A DNA stretch of 64,000 nt, taken from positions 434,001 to 498,000 of the forward strand of contig NZ_CP017561.2 of the NCBI RefSeq assembly GCF_001865575.2, read 5' to 3'. This document shows, piece after piece, positions 36,766 through 43,909 of the stretch. How positions within the stretch are numbered: position 1 is the stretch's first letter; each line of letters opens with the position of its first letter. The notes below the pieces were generated by a model, which saw only the letters and a program-made list of their open reading frames with translations, had not been told where the DNA came from and made no database searches. A program made the translations under genes and the position numbers. The DNA is from Paraburkholderia sprentiae WSM5005. GTDB taxonomy: Bacteria > Pseudomonadota > Gammaproteobacteria > Burkholderiales > Burkholderiaceae.

Positions 36766-38184
36766 TCAGGCCGCCGCCCAGGCGAAGATCTTGCCCGGGT
36801 TCATCAGATTGCGCGGGTCGAGCGCGTGCTTGATCGAGCGCATCGTGTCGATCGCGACGTCGCCATGCTCCTCGAGTAGAAAGCCCATTTTGTGCAGGCC
36901 GATGCCATGCTCGCCGGTGCAGGTGCCGTCCATACGCAGCGCGCGCTGTACGATGCGATGGTTCAGACGCTCGGCTTCCTCGAGCTCTTCGGGCTTGTTC
37001 GGGTCGATCAGGATCGCGACGTGGAAGTTGCCGTCGCCGACATGGCCGACGATCGGGCAGGGCAGCGGTGACGCCAACAGATCCCGCTCCGTTTCGACCA
37101 CGCACTCCGCGAGACGCGAGATCGGTACGCAGACGTCGGTGGTCACCGCGCGCGAGCCGGGCTTCAGTTGCAGCATCGCGAAATAGGCGTTGTGACGCGC
37201 GTTCCACAGACGGCTGCGGTCTTCGGGACGCGTCGCCCATTCGAAGCCTTCACCGGCGTTCTGCGCGGCGATTTCCTGCACGAGCTGGGCCTGTTCCTTG
37301 ACGCCCGCCTCGGTGCCGTGAAATTCGAAGAACAAGGTGGGCGCTTCGCGCAGCGTCAGCTTCGAATGGCGATTGATCGAGCGAATCGCCAGCGAATCGA
37401 CGAACTCGACGCGCGCGATCGGCACGCCGATCTGGATCGTCTCGATCACCGCGCGCACCGCATCGCCCATCGACGGGAACGTGCAGACCGCGGCCGACAC
37501 CGCCTCCGGCTGCGGATACAGGCGCACGGTGATTTCGGTAATCACGCCGAGCGTGCCTTCGGAGCCGACGAACAGGCGCGTGAGGTCATACCCCGCCGAC
37601 GACTTGCGCGCGCGCGAGCCGGTCTTGATCACTCGGCCATCGGCGAGCACGACCGTCAGGCCGAGCACGTTCTCGCGCATCGTGCCGTAGCGCACGGCGT
37701 TGGTCCCCGATGCGCGCGTGGCCGACATGCCGCCGATGCTCGCGTCCGCGCCCGGATCGATCGGAAAGAACAGGCCGGTGTCGCGCAGCGCTTCGTTCAG
37801 TTGCTTGCGTGAAATGCCGGGCTCGACGGTGACGGTCAGGTCTTCAGCGTTGATCGACAACACCCGGTTCATGTCCGACAGATCGATCGACACGCCGCCG
37901 TGCACCGCAAGCAGATGGCCTTCGAGCGACGAGCCATTGCCGTACGGAATGATCGGCACATCGTATTGGCCGCACAGCTTGACGGCGGTTTGCACGTCTT
38001 CGGTCGTGCGCGCGAACACGACGGCGTCGGGCAGTTGCGGATCGAATGGCGATTCGTCGCGGCCGTGGTGCGCGCGCACCGCGTCGGCAACGGAGACCCG
38101 ATCGCCGAAAGCGGCTTTGAGCTGGTTCAGCAATTCGGCGGGAAACGGCCGGCGTAGCGGGGCCGGCGGTACGGGATGGTTCAC
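36766..38184 (-). CDS. FAD-binding oxidoreductase, D-lactate dehydrogenase (LDHD/DLD) type
   Basis: The 472-residue flavoprotein shares the GlcD architecture but is closer to the DLD-like group: IIPYGNGSSLEGHLLAVHGGVSIDLS, GMSATRASGTNAVRYGTMRENVLGL and HVGDGNFHVAILIDPN. That group oxidises D-lactate or D-2-hydroxy acids to keto acids with cytochrome c or quinone. I infer a 2-hydroxy-acid substrate from its place before glcDEF. The GTG at 38184 is the start because GGAG lies six bases upstream. That GGAG is part of a hairpin described separately. Confidence 0.9.
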   Translation of the reverse strand: MNHPVPPAPLRRPFPAELLNQLKAAFGDRVSVADAVRAHHGRDESPFDPQLPDAVVFARTTEDVQTAVKLCGQYDVPIIPYGNGSSLEGHLLAVHGGVSIDLSDMNRVLSINAEDLTVTVEPGISRKQLNEALRDTGLFFPIDPGADASIGGMSATRASGTNAVRYGTMRENVLGLTVVLADGRVIKTGSRARKSSAGYDLTRLFVGSEGTLGVITEITVRLYPQPEAVSAAVCTFPSMGDAVRAVIETIQIGVPIARVEFVDSLAIRSINRHSKLTLREAPTLFFEFHGTEAGVKEQAQLVQEIAAQNAGEGFEWATRPEDRSRLWNARHNAYFAMLQLKPGSRAVTTDVCVPISRLAECVVETERDLLASPLPCPIVGHVGDGNFHVAILIDPNKPEELEEAERLNHRIVQRALRMDGTCTGEHGIGLHKMGFLLEEHGDVAIDTMRSIKHALDPRNLMNPGKIFAWAAA

Positions 38185-38190
38185 GCATGT

Positions 38191-38281
38191 CTCCGGTGTC
38201 GACCGGAGTCAGCGCGACAGCGCTTGCTCCGGTCCCATGCTTTAGCTCGATCGGAGTTAGCGCTACTGCGCGTGCTCCGGT
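38191..38281 (-). promoter_or_regulatory. Tandem 32-nt palindromes with a hairpin over the Shine-Dalgarno sequence
   Basis: Read on the minus strand, the leader of the GTG-started flavoprotein gene has two imperfect copies (27 of 32 identical) of a palindrome with outer arms ACCGGAG and CTCCGGT and an inner GCGC stem, at 38281-38250 and 38233-38202, period 48. Immediately after the second copy, a third ACCGGAG (38197-38191) contains the ribosome-binding GGAG of the gene. The CTCCGGT at 38208-38202 can pair with either the arm before it or the arm after it, so a structure that hides the ribosome-binding site competes with one that frees it. Confidence 0.55.
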
Positions 38282-38345
38282 CTCGTGAATGTTTCTTTGG
38301 CTGCAGCTTGTTTGCAGCAACTGTTTCATTTTACGCCGTTCGCCC

Positions 38346-38381
38346 GCAAGCCGGCGCTGGACCGGCTTGCGCTCTTATAAT
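38346..38381 (+). promoter_or_regulatory. Promoter region of the cobalamin adenosyltransferase gene with a 9-bp dyad
   Basis: A TATAAT element at 38376-38381 lies 74 bp before the gene. Just upstream is a perfect dyad GCAAGCCGG / CCGGCTTGC (38346-38354 and 38362-38370) with a seven-base loop that covers the -35 area. It could be an operator or the end of an upstream transcript. No cobalamin riboswitch is recognisable here. Confidence 0.45.
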
Positions 38382-38454
38382 GGCGGCGATTTCGCGATGC
38401 GTGCAATATGGATAAACGAGGTGGCCGCATCGCCACTGAATGCATGGAGACATC

Positions 38455-39009
38455 ATGGGCAATCGCCTCAGCAAGATCGCCACGCGCACCGGCGACGACG
38501 GCACCACCGGTCTCGGCGACGGCCGCCGCGTGCGCAAGGACAGCGCGCGTATCGCCGCGATCGGCGACGTCGACGAACTCAATTCGAATCTCGGCGTGCT
38601 GTTGTGCGAGAACCTGCCCGAGAACGTGCGCGCGGCGCTGGTCGCGATCCAGCACGACCTGTTCGATCTTGGCGGCGAGTTGTGCATTCCAGGCCACACG
38701 ATGATTACCGACCGGCATCTCGCGCAGCTCGACGGCTGGCTCGCCGATTACAACGCCGCGCTGCCGCCGCTGAAGGAATTCATTTTGCCGGGCGGTTCGC
38801 GCGCGGCCGCGCTTGCGCACGTGTGCCGTACCGTTTGCCGCCGAGCGGAGCGCGCAATCGTCGCGCTCGGCGAGCACGAGGCGCTGAACGCGGCACCGCG
38901 TCAGTACGTGAACCGGCTGTCCGATTTGCTGTTCGTGCTGGCGCGCGTGCTCAATCGCGCGGACGGCGGCACCGACGTGCTGTGGCAGCACGATCGCGGC
39001 GTGCCTTGA
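38455..39009 (+). CDS. Cob(I)alamin adenosyltransferase, PduO type
   Basis: The 184-residue protein transfers adenosyl from ATP to cob(I)alamin to make adenosylcobalamin. The N-terminal ATP-binding stretch is KIATRTGDDGTTGLGDGRRVRKDSARIAAIGDVDELNS, and the C-terminal RTVCRRAERAIVAL and NRLSDLLFVLARVLN are diagnostic of the PduO fold. I start at ATG 38455 (GGAGA upstream); an in-frame ATG at 38440 would add five residues. It diverges from the flavoprotein operon. No other B12 gene is in the window. Confidence 0.93.
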   Translation: MGNRLSKIATRTGDDGTTGLGDGRRVRKDSARIAAIGDVDELNSNLGVLLCENLPENVRAALVAIQHDLFDLGGELCIPGHTMITDRHLAQLDGWLADYNAALPPLKEFILPGGSRAAALAHVCRTVCRRAERAIVALGEHEALNAAPRQYVNRLSDLLFVLARVLNRADGGTDVLWQHDRGVP

Positions 39010-39063
39010 ATGGCGACGCGCATGCGCACATAAAGACGCACGCTGCTTTGCGCGAGCCCACGC

Positions 39064-39396
39064 TCAACCGACGGCGAGCGTGACCGGCTTGCCGATACGG
39101 CTGAGCATCTCCACGAGCGTGTCGATCGTGAACTTGGTGGTTTTCTTGTTGACGACGTCGGACACGCGCGGGCGCGACACCATCAGAATTTCCGCCGCCT
39201 CGGCCTGCTTCAGATGATGCTGTTCGATCCACGTGGACAGCTCGGTCATCAGCTGTTCCTTGAGCAGCCGCGTGTCGTTGATCTGCTTTTGCGACGCCGC
39301 GTGAAGACGCTTCGCTTCCTCGGCGGAAAAACCGAGTTCGAGAAACACGTTCGCGCCGGCTCGCGTTACGTGACGAATGTTGGTGTCGATCGTCAT
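39064..39396 (-). CDS. HigA-like antitoxin with helix-turn-helix domain
   Basis: The 110-residue protein has a C-terminal XRE-type helix-turn-helix (HLKQAEAAEILMVSRPRVSDVVNKKTTKFTIDTLVEML), the layout of antitoxins paired with Gp49/DUF891-like toxins. Its ATG overlaps the toxin stop (ATGA, 39393-39396), so translation is coupled. It is expected to neutralise the toxin and to repress the shared promoter. The toxin-first gene order is that of HigBA systems. Confidence 0.85.
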   Translation of the reverse strand: MTIDTNIRHVTRAGANVFLELGFSAEEAKRLHAASQKQINDTRLLKEQLMTELSTWIEQHHLKQAEAAEILMVSRPRVSDVVNKKTTKFTIDTLVEMLSRIGKPVTLAVG

Positions 39397-39737
39397 GGCT
39401 GGGTGGTCCTGTAATGGGTGATGGCGCGGTAGCGCGTTTCGGCAATTTTTCTGTCGTGCCGGCCAAGCTTCTGCGTCTTCTTCTGAAAGCAATGCAGCAC
39501 GTACAGCGCTTCGGCGTATTTGGTCACGTACATCACGCGAAAAATGCCGTCTTCATCTTTGATGCGAATTTCGCGCGTTCCCGCGCCGATCGAGTCAATC
39601 GGTTTCCAGTCGTCGGGGTCGAGTCCTGACTGAATCTTGTGAAGCTGAAACCCTGCGAGACGACGTGCTTCGTCGGGAAAAGCGAGCAAATCACGGTAGC
39701 TGGAGCCTAACCAGCGGATTTCCTTTTGCTGCTCCAT
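39393..39737 (-). CDS. RelE/HigB-like toxin, phage-derived Gp49-like family
   Basis: The 114-residue protein contains the core IRWLGSSYRDLLAFPDEARRLAGFQLHKIQSG and DEDGIFRVMYVTKYAEALYVLHCFQKKTQK typical of the DUF891/Gp49 group of RelE-fold toxins, which cleave mRNA on the ribosome. I start it at ATG 39737, where GAGG is five bases upstream; an in-frame GTG two codons earlier lies within that site. It is transcribed with its antitoxin from a strong promoter. The pair is isolated between the cobalamin gene and aroG. Confidence 0.87.
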   Translation of the reverse strand: MEQQKEIRWLGSSYRDLLAFPDEARRLAGFQLHKIQSGLDPDDWKPIDSIGAGTREIRIKDEDGIFRVMYVTKYAEALYVLHCFQKKTQKLGRHDRKIAETRYRAITHYRTTQP

Positions 39738-39755
39738 CGCCACCTCATGTACAAA

Positions 39756-39784
39756 ATTATATACACAGCCTCCAACCCGGTCAA
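39756..39784 (-). promoter_or_regulatory. Promoter of the toxin-antitoxin operon
   Basis: On the minus strand TTGACC (39784-39779) is exactly 17 bp from TATAAT (39761-39756), a near-consensus sigma-70 promoter. The -10 sits within an imperfect AT-rich palindrome (TGTATATAATTTTGTACA), a likely operator for the HTH antitoxin. Confidence 0.82.
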
Positions 39785-39864
39785 GTCGTGCGAACGACCA
39801 GGCAACGAGCTATGACGATAGCGAGGCGGCAGGCTCAGGACTATTCGTCCGAATGGCCAAGAAA

Positions 39865-39894
39865 AAAACCCGGTTCGAAATCGAACCGGGTTTT
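39865..39894 (-). terminator. Rho-independent terminator after aroG
   Basis: A 14-bp perfect inverted repeat (39865-39878 with 39881-39894) around CCCGGTTCGA is followed on the minus strand by a run of seven T. It lies 45 bp after the aroG stop and isolates it from the toxin-antitoxin promoter. Confidence 0.92.
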
Positions 39895-39939
39895 CTACGA
39901 ACTGCGGACAAGTCGCCGAAGTGGCGACAGGGCGAGTCT

Positions 39940-41013
39940 TCAGTTGCCGCTGCCGCGCGCGACGCGGCGCTGCCTGACCGCTTCGGCAAGGCCTTCGAGC
40001 ACCGCGACGCTTTCATCCCAGCCGATGCACGCATCGGTAATGCTCTGGCCGTACGTGAGCTCGCAGCCTTCCTGCAGATCCTGGCGACCCGCGACGAGGT
40101 GCGACTCCACCATCACGCCAACGATCCGCTCGTCACCCACGGCGATCTGACGGCCGATGTCCGCGCACACTGGAATCTGATTCTCGTGCTTCTTCGAACT
40201 GTTCGCGTGGCTCGCGTCGATCATCAGACGCGCGGCGAGACCCGCCTTGCCGATGTCGGCGCAGGCCGCGTTGACGCTATCGGCGTCGTAGTTCGGCGTT
40301 TTACCGCCACGCAGAATCACGTGGCAATCCTCATTACCCGCGGTCGATACGATCGCCGAGTGACCACCCTTCGTGACCGACAGGAAATGGTGCGGCTGCG
40401 AGGCGGCCTTGATCGCGTCGACGGCGATCTTCACGTTGCCGTCCGTGCCGTTTTTGAAGCCGACCGGGCACGACAGTCCCGAAGCCAGTTCGCGGTGCAC
40501 CTGCGATTCGGTCGTGCGCGCGCCGATGGCGCCCCACGAGATCAGATCCGCGATGTACTGCGGACTGATCATGTCGAGGTACTCGGTGCCGGCCGGCAGG
40601 CCGAGTTCGTTGATGCGCAGCAGCAGCTCGCGCGCGGTGCGCAGGCCTTCGTTGATCTTGAAGCTGTTGTCCATGTGCGGGTCGTTGATGAGACCCTTCC
40701 AGCCTACCGTCGTGCGCGGTTTTTCGAAGTAGACGCGCATCACGACTTCGAGTTCGCCGGCAAACCGCTTGCGCTGCTCGATCAGCCGCCCCGCATATTC
40801 GATCGCGGCCTTCGGATCGTGAATCGAGCACGGGCCGATCACGACGATCAGACGGTCGTCCATGCCGTGCAGAATGCGATGCATCGCGGTGCGCGAGTCG
40901 TAGATCACGTTGGACACCGTTTCGTCGCAGGCAAATTCGCGGATCAGGTGAGCGGGCGGCGTGAGTTCTTTCAATTCGCGAATGCGGACATCGTCGGTGT
41001 TGTGCGGGGGCAT
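39940..41013 (-). CDS. aroG: 3-deoxy-7-phosphoheptulonate synthase (class I, AroG type)
   Basis: DAHP synthase condenses phosphoenolpyruvate and erythrose-4-phosphate, the first step of the shikimate pathway. The 357-residue protein carries LIVVIGPCSIHDPKAAIEYA, PRTTVGWKGLINDP and SWGAIGARTTESQVHRELASG as in E. coli AroG, and MISPQY at the feedback-inhibitor pocket, so it is likely allosterically inhibited by an aromatic amino acid. The ATG at 41013 has AGGAG six bases upstream. Control is unusual: a leader peptide of aromatic codons and an attenuator precede it (41065-41192). It is monocistronic. Confidence 0.97.
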   Translation of the reverse strand: MPPHNTDDVRIRELKELTPPAHLIREFACDETVSNVIYDSRTAMHRILHGMDDRLIVVIGPCSIHDPKAAIEYAGRLIEQRKRFAGELEVVMRVYFEKPRTTVGWKGLINDPHMDNSFKINEGLRTARELLLRINELGLPAGTEYLDMISPQYIADLISWGAIGARTTESQVHRELASGLSCPVGFKNGTDGNVKIAVDAIKAASQPHHFLSVTKGGHSAIVSTAGNEDCHVILRGGKTPNYDADSVNAACADIGKAGLAARLMIDASHANSSKKHENQIPVCADIGRQIAVGDERIVGVMVESHLVAGRQDLQEGCELTYGQSITDACIGWDESVAVLEGLAEAVRQRRVARGSGN

Positions 41014-41064
41014 GTTGTTCTCCTGAATCGGTTCGTAGCGTGTTCGGGTGAAAAGCGTGAGACG

Positions 41065-41192
41065 AAAAAAAAACCGCCAGGCTGGCTGGCGGTTTTTCGT
41101 GAATTCCTGGTGTCCTGCGTGCACTAACACCCCTCTCGATCCGCCAGCGGTCTGAGATACCAAAAAAAGTAAAAATAGAACTTGGCGGACAT
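41065..41192 (-). promoter_or_regulatory. Predicted transcription attenuator of aroG responding to Phe, Tyr and Trp
   Basis: On the minus strand four complementary segments follow one another. Segment 1 is TCCGCCA (41189-41183), at the start of the leader peptide. Segment 2 is CTGGCGGA (41147-41140), seven bases after the aromatic codon run. Segment 3 is AAAAACCGCCAG (41097-41086), and segment 4 is CTGGCGGTTTTT plus four more T (41080-41065). Pairs 1:2 (7 bp), 2:3 (7 bp) and 3:4 (12 bp) are mutually exclusive. A ribosome stalled on aromatic codons frees segment 2 to hold segment 3, so the 3:4 terminator cannot form and aroG is read. This is the trp-type arrangement. Confidence 0.88.
41124..41192 (-). 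CDS. Leader peptide of the aroG attenuator
   Basis: A 22-codon ORF starts at ATG 41192 and ends at TAG 41124. Residues 5-12 are FYFYFFWY, eight aromatic residues in a row (four Phe, three Tyr, one Trp); the codons are TTC TAT TTT TAC TTT TTT TGG TAT. The rest is MSAK before and LRPLADREGC after. Its role would be to slow the ribosome when any charged aromatic tRNA is scarce. The weak point is the lack of a clear Shine-Dalgarno sequence. An in-frame TTG at 41219 is the only earlier start option and is also unsupported. Confidence 0.85.
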   Translation of the reverse strand: MSAKFYFYFFWYLRPLADREGC

Positions 41193-41233
41193 GGCGAAAT
41201 GAAATGCGTCGCTGGTCAAAAAGAGTGAGTGAC

Positions 41234-41263
41234 TTTATAACCCGGCACAGGCTCGGTCGACAA
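41234..41263 (-). promoter_or_regulatory. Predicted promoter of the aroG leader
   Basis: On the minus strand TTGTCG (41263-41258) lies 18 bp from TATAAA (41239-41234), placing the transcript start near 41227, about 35 bases before the leader peptide. No other good sigma-70 match lies between it and the leader ORF. Confidence 0.6.
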
Positions 41264-41275
41264 GCCGGGACCGCG

Positions 41276-41295
41276 AAAAATGCGGAAAATCCGCA
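41276..41295 (-). terminator. Rho-independent terminator after tldD
   Basis: On the minus strand TGCGGA (41295-41290) and TCCGCA (41286-41281) form a stem with a three-base loop, and five T follow at 41280-41276. The pairing can be extended outward through GCGAAA / TTTCGC. It lies 43 bp after the tldD stop and just before the aroG promoter. Confidence 0.75.
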
Positions 41296-41338
41296 CATTT
41301 CGCACTTCGCATGCATGAAACGTGCATCAATCGCGAAA

Positions 41339-42805
41339 TCAGGCCGTGCCGCCGACCGTCATCCGCTCGATGCGCAGCGTCGGTTGACCGACGCCCACCG
41401 GCACGCTCTGGCCTTCCTTGCCGCACACGCCGACGCCCGAATCGAGCTTCATGTCATTGCCGATCATCGTGACGTATTTCAGCGATTCCGGGCCGCTGCC
41501 GATCAGCGTTGCGCCTTTGACCGGATACGTGATCTTGCCGTTCTCGATCATGTACGCCTCCGAGGCCGAGAACACAAACTTTCCGTTCGTGATGTCGACC
41601 TGGCCGCCGCCGAAGTTCACCGCATACAGGCCGTTCTTCACGGACGCGAGGATTTCCTGCGGGTCCTTGTCGCCGTTGAGCATGTACGTGTTGGTCATGC
41701 GCGGCATCGGCAGCGCCGCATACGATTCGCGCCGTGCGTTACCGGTGACCGGCATTTTCATCAGACGCGCGTTCAGCGTGTCCTGAATATAGCCCTTCAG
41801 GATGCCGTCCTCGATCAGCGTCGTGCACTGGGTCGGATTGCCTTCGTCGTCGATATTGAGCGAGCCGCGGCGGTTCGGCAGGGTGCCGTCGTCGACCACG
41901 GTGACGCCCTTCGCGGCGACCTGCTCGCCGATGCGTCCCGCGAATGCCGACGATCCCTTGCGGTTGAAGTCGCCCTCGAGCCCGTGACCGATCGCCTCGT
42001 GCAGCAACACACCTGGCCAGCCCGGCCCGAGCACGACGGTCATTGCGCCAGCCGGCGCCGGCCGCGCGTCGAGATTGACGAGCGCGGCGTGCACCGCGTC
42101 GTCGACGTAGCGCGACAGTACCTCATCGGTGAAATAGCCGTAGTCGAAACGCCCGCCGCCGCCGCCGCTGCCGATTTCGCGACGGCCGTTCTGCTCGGCG
42201 ATCACCGTCACCGACACTCGCACGAGCGGCCGGATGTCGGCCGCGAAGCCGCCGTCGCTACGCGCGACGAGCACCACGTCGTACTCGCCGGCAAGGCCGG
42301 CCATCACCTGCTGGATGCGCGGGTCGCGGCCGCGCGCCATCTGCTCGATGCGCTCGAGCAGCTTGACCTTCGCGGTGGCGTCGAGCGAATGCAGCGGGTC
42401 GGACGGCAGGTACAGATCGCGCCCGGCGATGCCGGTCAGCGACGACGCCACCTTGATCTTCTGCTTGCCGCCGCCTGCCTTGGCGATCGCGCGCGTGGCG
42501 ACGGCCGCCTGGCGGATCGCTTCGGGTGACAGGTCGTCCGAGTAAGCGAACGCGGTGCGCTCGCCCGATACGGCGCGCACGCCGACGCCCTGATCGATGC
42601 TGAAGCTGCCCGACTTCACGATGCCTTCCTCGAGACTCCATGCTTCGCTGCGGGTGGTCTGAAAGTACAGGTCCGCGTAGTCGACGCGGTGCGTGAAGAT
42701 TTCGGCGAGCGTGCGCGTGAGCAGCGACTCGTCGAGACCATAGGGCGTGAGGAGGATGTCCTTGGCGGCGGCGAGATTGCGGATACCGGGTTCGATGATG
42801 TTCAT
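41339..42805 (-). CDS. tldD: Metalloprotease TldD
   Basis: TldD with its partner TldE forms a zinc protease that degrades or matures small unfolded peptides. The 488-residue protein carries the HEAIGH motif (HEAIGHGLEGDFNRKG) that binds zinc, and the C-terminal FGGGQVDITNGKFVFSASEAYMIENGKI block. A run of five Gly in REIGSGGGGGRFDYG is normal for the family. tldE (pmbA) is not nearby. The gene follows a Nit-type amidase and yhdP in the order yhdP-nit-tldD. Confidence 0.96.
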   Translation of the reverse strand: MNIIEPGIRNLAAAKDILLTPYGLDESLLTRTLAEIFTHRVDYADLYFQTTRSEAWSLEEGIVKSGSFSIDQGVGVRAVSGERTAFAYSDDLSPEAIRQAAVATRAIAKAGGGKQKIKVASSLTGIAGRDLYLPSDPLHSLDATAKVKLLERIEQMARGRDPRIQQVMAGLAGEYDVVLVARSDGGFAADIRPLVRVSVTVIAEQNGRREIGSGGGGGRFDYGYFTDEVLSRYVDDAVHAALVNLDARPAPAGAMTVVLGPGWPGVLLHEAIGHGLEGDFNRKGSSAFAGRIGEQVAAKGVTVVDDGTLPNRRGSLNIDDEGNPTQCTTLIEDGILKGYIQDTLNARLMKMPVTGNARRESYAALPMPRMTNTYMLNGDKDPQEILASVKNGLYAVNFGGGQVDITNGKFVFSASEAYMIENGKITYPVKGATLIGSGPESLKYVTMIGNDMKLDSGVGVCGKEGQSVPVGVGQPTLRIERMTVGGTA

Positions 42806-42892
42806 GCGAAGTATGTTCTGCTCGATACGAAGGGGTCGGGAAGCGCCTGCGTCGCTATATGCGTGGCAGGCACCGCAGTTTCAATGTGGGTG

Positions 42893-43756
42893 TCAGGTCA
42901 GCACGCGATGACGCCATGCCGGCAGGCTCTGCCGCACTTCGTCGATGCGCGCGCGTTCGAGGTTGCCCGCGACCACGCCGGCGCCCTCGTCGCGCACCGC
43001 GACGATCTCGCCCCACGGGTCGATCAGCATGCTGTGGCCCCAGGTGCGGCGGCCGTTCTCATGTTTGCCGCCTTGCGCCGCGGCTAGCACGTAGCACTGA
43101 TTTTCGATTGCGCGGGTGCGCAGCAGCAGCTCCCAATGCGCGCGGCCGGTGGTGTAGGTAAACGCGGACGGCACCACGATCAGCGCGCAGTCGCCCATGC
43201 GCCGGTACAGCTCGGGAAAGCGCAGATCGTAGCAGACCGACAGGCCGACCCGGCCGAATGGCGCCTCGAAAGTTTGCACCGCGGTGCCGGGCCGGATCGT
43301 GCGCGCTTCGTCGAACGATTCTTCGCCCTTTTCGAAGTTGAACAGATGGATCTTGTCGTAGCGCGCGGCTTCGTTGCCCAGCGGGTCGAACACGAGCGTC
43401 GTGTTCAGCACGCGCGACGCCTCAGGCGCGTTCAGCGGCAAGGTGCCGCCGATCACCCAGAGCTGGTGGCGGCGCGCGGCGTCGGCGAGAAAGCGCTGGA
43501 TCGGGCCATCCCGATGCGGCTCGCGCACGGCGAGCTTGTCGGTGTCCTTGAAGCCCATGAAGCAGAAATACTCGGGCAGCAGCACGAGTTGCGCGCCGTC
43601 GGCGGCAGCTTCGGCAATCAGGCGCTGTGCGTCGGCGAGATTGCGATCGGGATCCGGCGTGCTGACCATCTGCAGCGCGGCGACCCGAAACGCGCTGGCC
43701 GCCGGCCCGCCGGATGCATGGACGGATGCAGAAGAAGGGACGTGTGTTTCGCTCAT
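42893..43756 (-). CDS. Carbon-nitrogen hydrolase, Nit type (deaminated glutathione amidase-like)
   Basis: The 287-residue protein has the nitrilase-superfamily triad E62 (LLPEYFCF), K135 (YDKIHLFNFE) and C175 (SVCYDLRFPELY). The DKIHLFNFE and CYDLRFPELYR blocks are characteristic of the Nit1 branch, which removes the amide from deaminated glutathione as metabolite repair. I start it at ATG 43756 because the preceding open frame does not match the family. No good ribosome-binding sequence is close. It lies between yhdP and tldD on the same strand. Confidence 0.88.
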   Translation of the reverse strand: MSETHVPSSASVHASGGPAASAFRVAALQMVSTPDPDRNLADAQRLIAEAAADGAQLVLLPEYFCFMGFKDTDKLAVREPHRDGPIQRFLADAARRHQLWVIGGTLPLNAPEASRVLNTTLVFDPLGNEAARYDKIHLFNFEKGEESFDEARTIRPGTAVQTFEAPFGRVGLSVCYDLRFPELYRRMGDCALIVVPSAFTYTTGRAHWELLLRTRAIENQCYVLAAAQGGKHENGRRTWGHSMLIDPWGEIVAVRDEGAGVVAGNLERARIDEVRQSLPAWRHRVLT

Positions 43757-43909
43757 GAGCGTGTCGAAAGGCTCCCGGCGGGGCGGCGGCGCGAAGCGCG
43801 GCGCCGCATGCATGATTGTGGGCTGGCTCGGCTGCGTTGGCGCATGAATTGGATCAAGCGACGCGAGCGGCCGCGTGGTTCGACATAGCGGCAGCGGAAC
43901 AACCAAGGC

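Noticed and set aside
38182-38329. Coding extension through the palindrome repeats, giving a repeated GTGASAVALTPV-like peptide
   Set aside because: The frame is not the one of the flavoprotein gene and the repeat is better explained at the DNA or RNA level. It is noted because the 48-bp period keeps the frame.
38185-38454. Cobalamin riboswitch before the PduO-type gene
   Set aside because: No B12-box-like sequence or the needed length was seen; only a 9-bp dyad and a -10 element are present.
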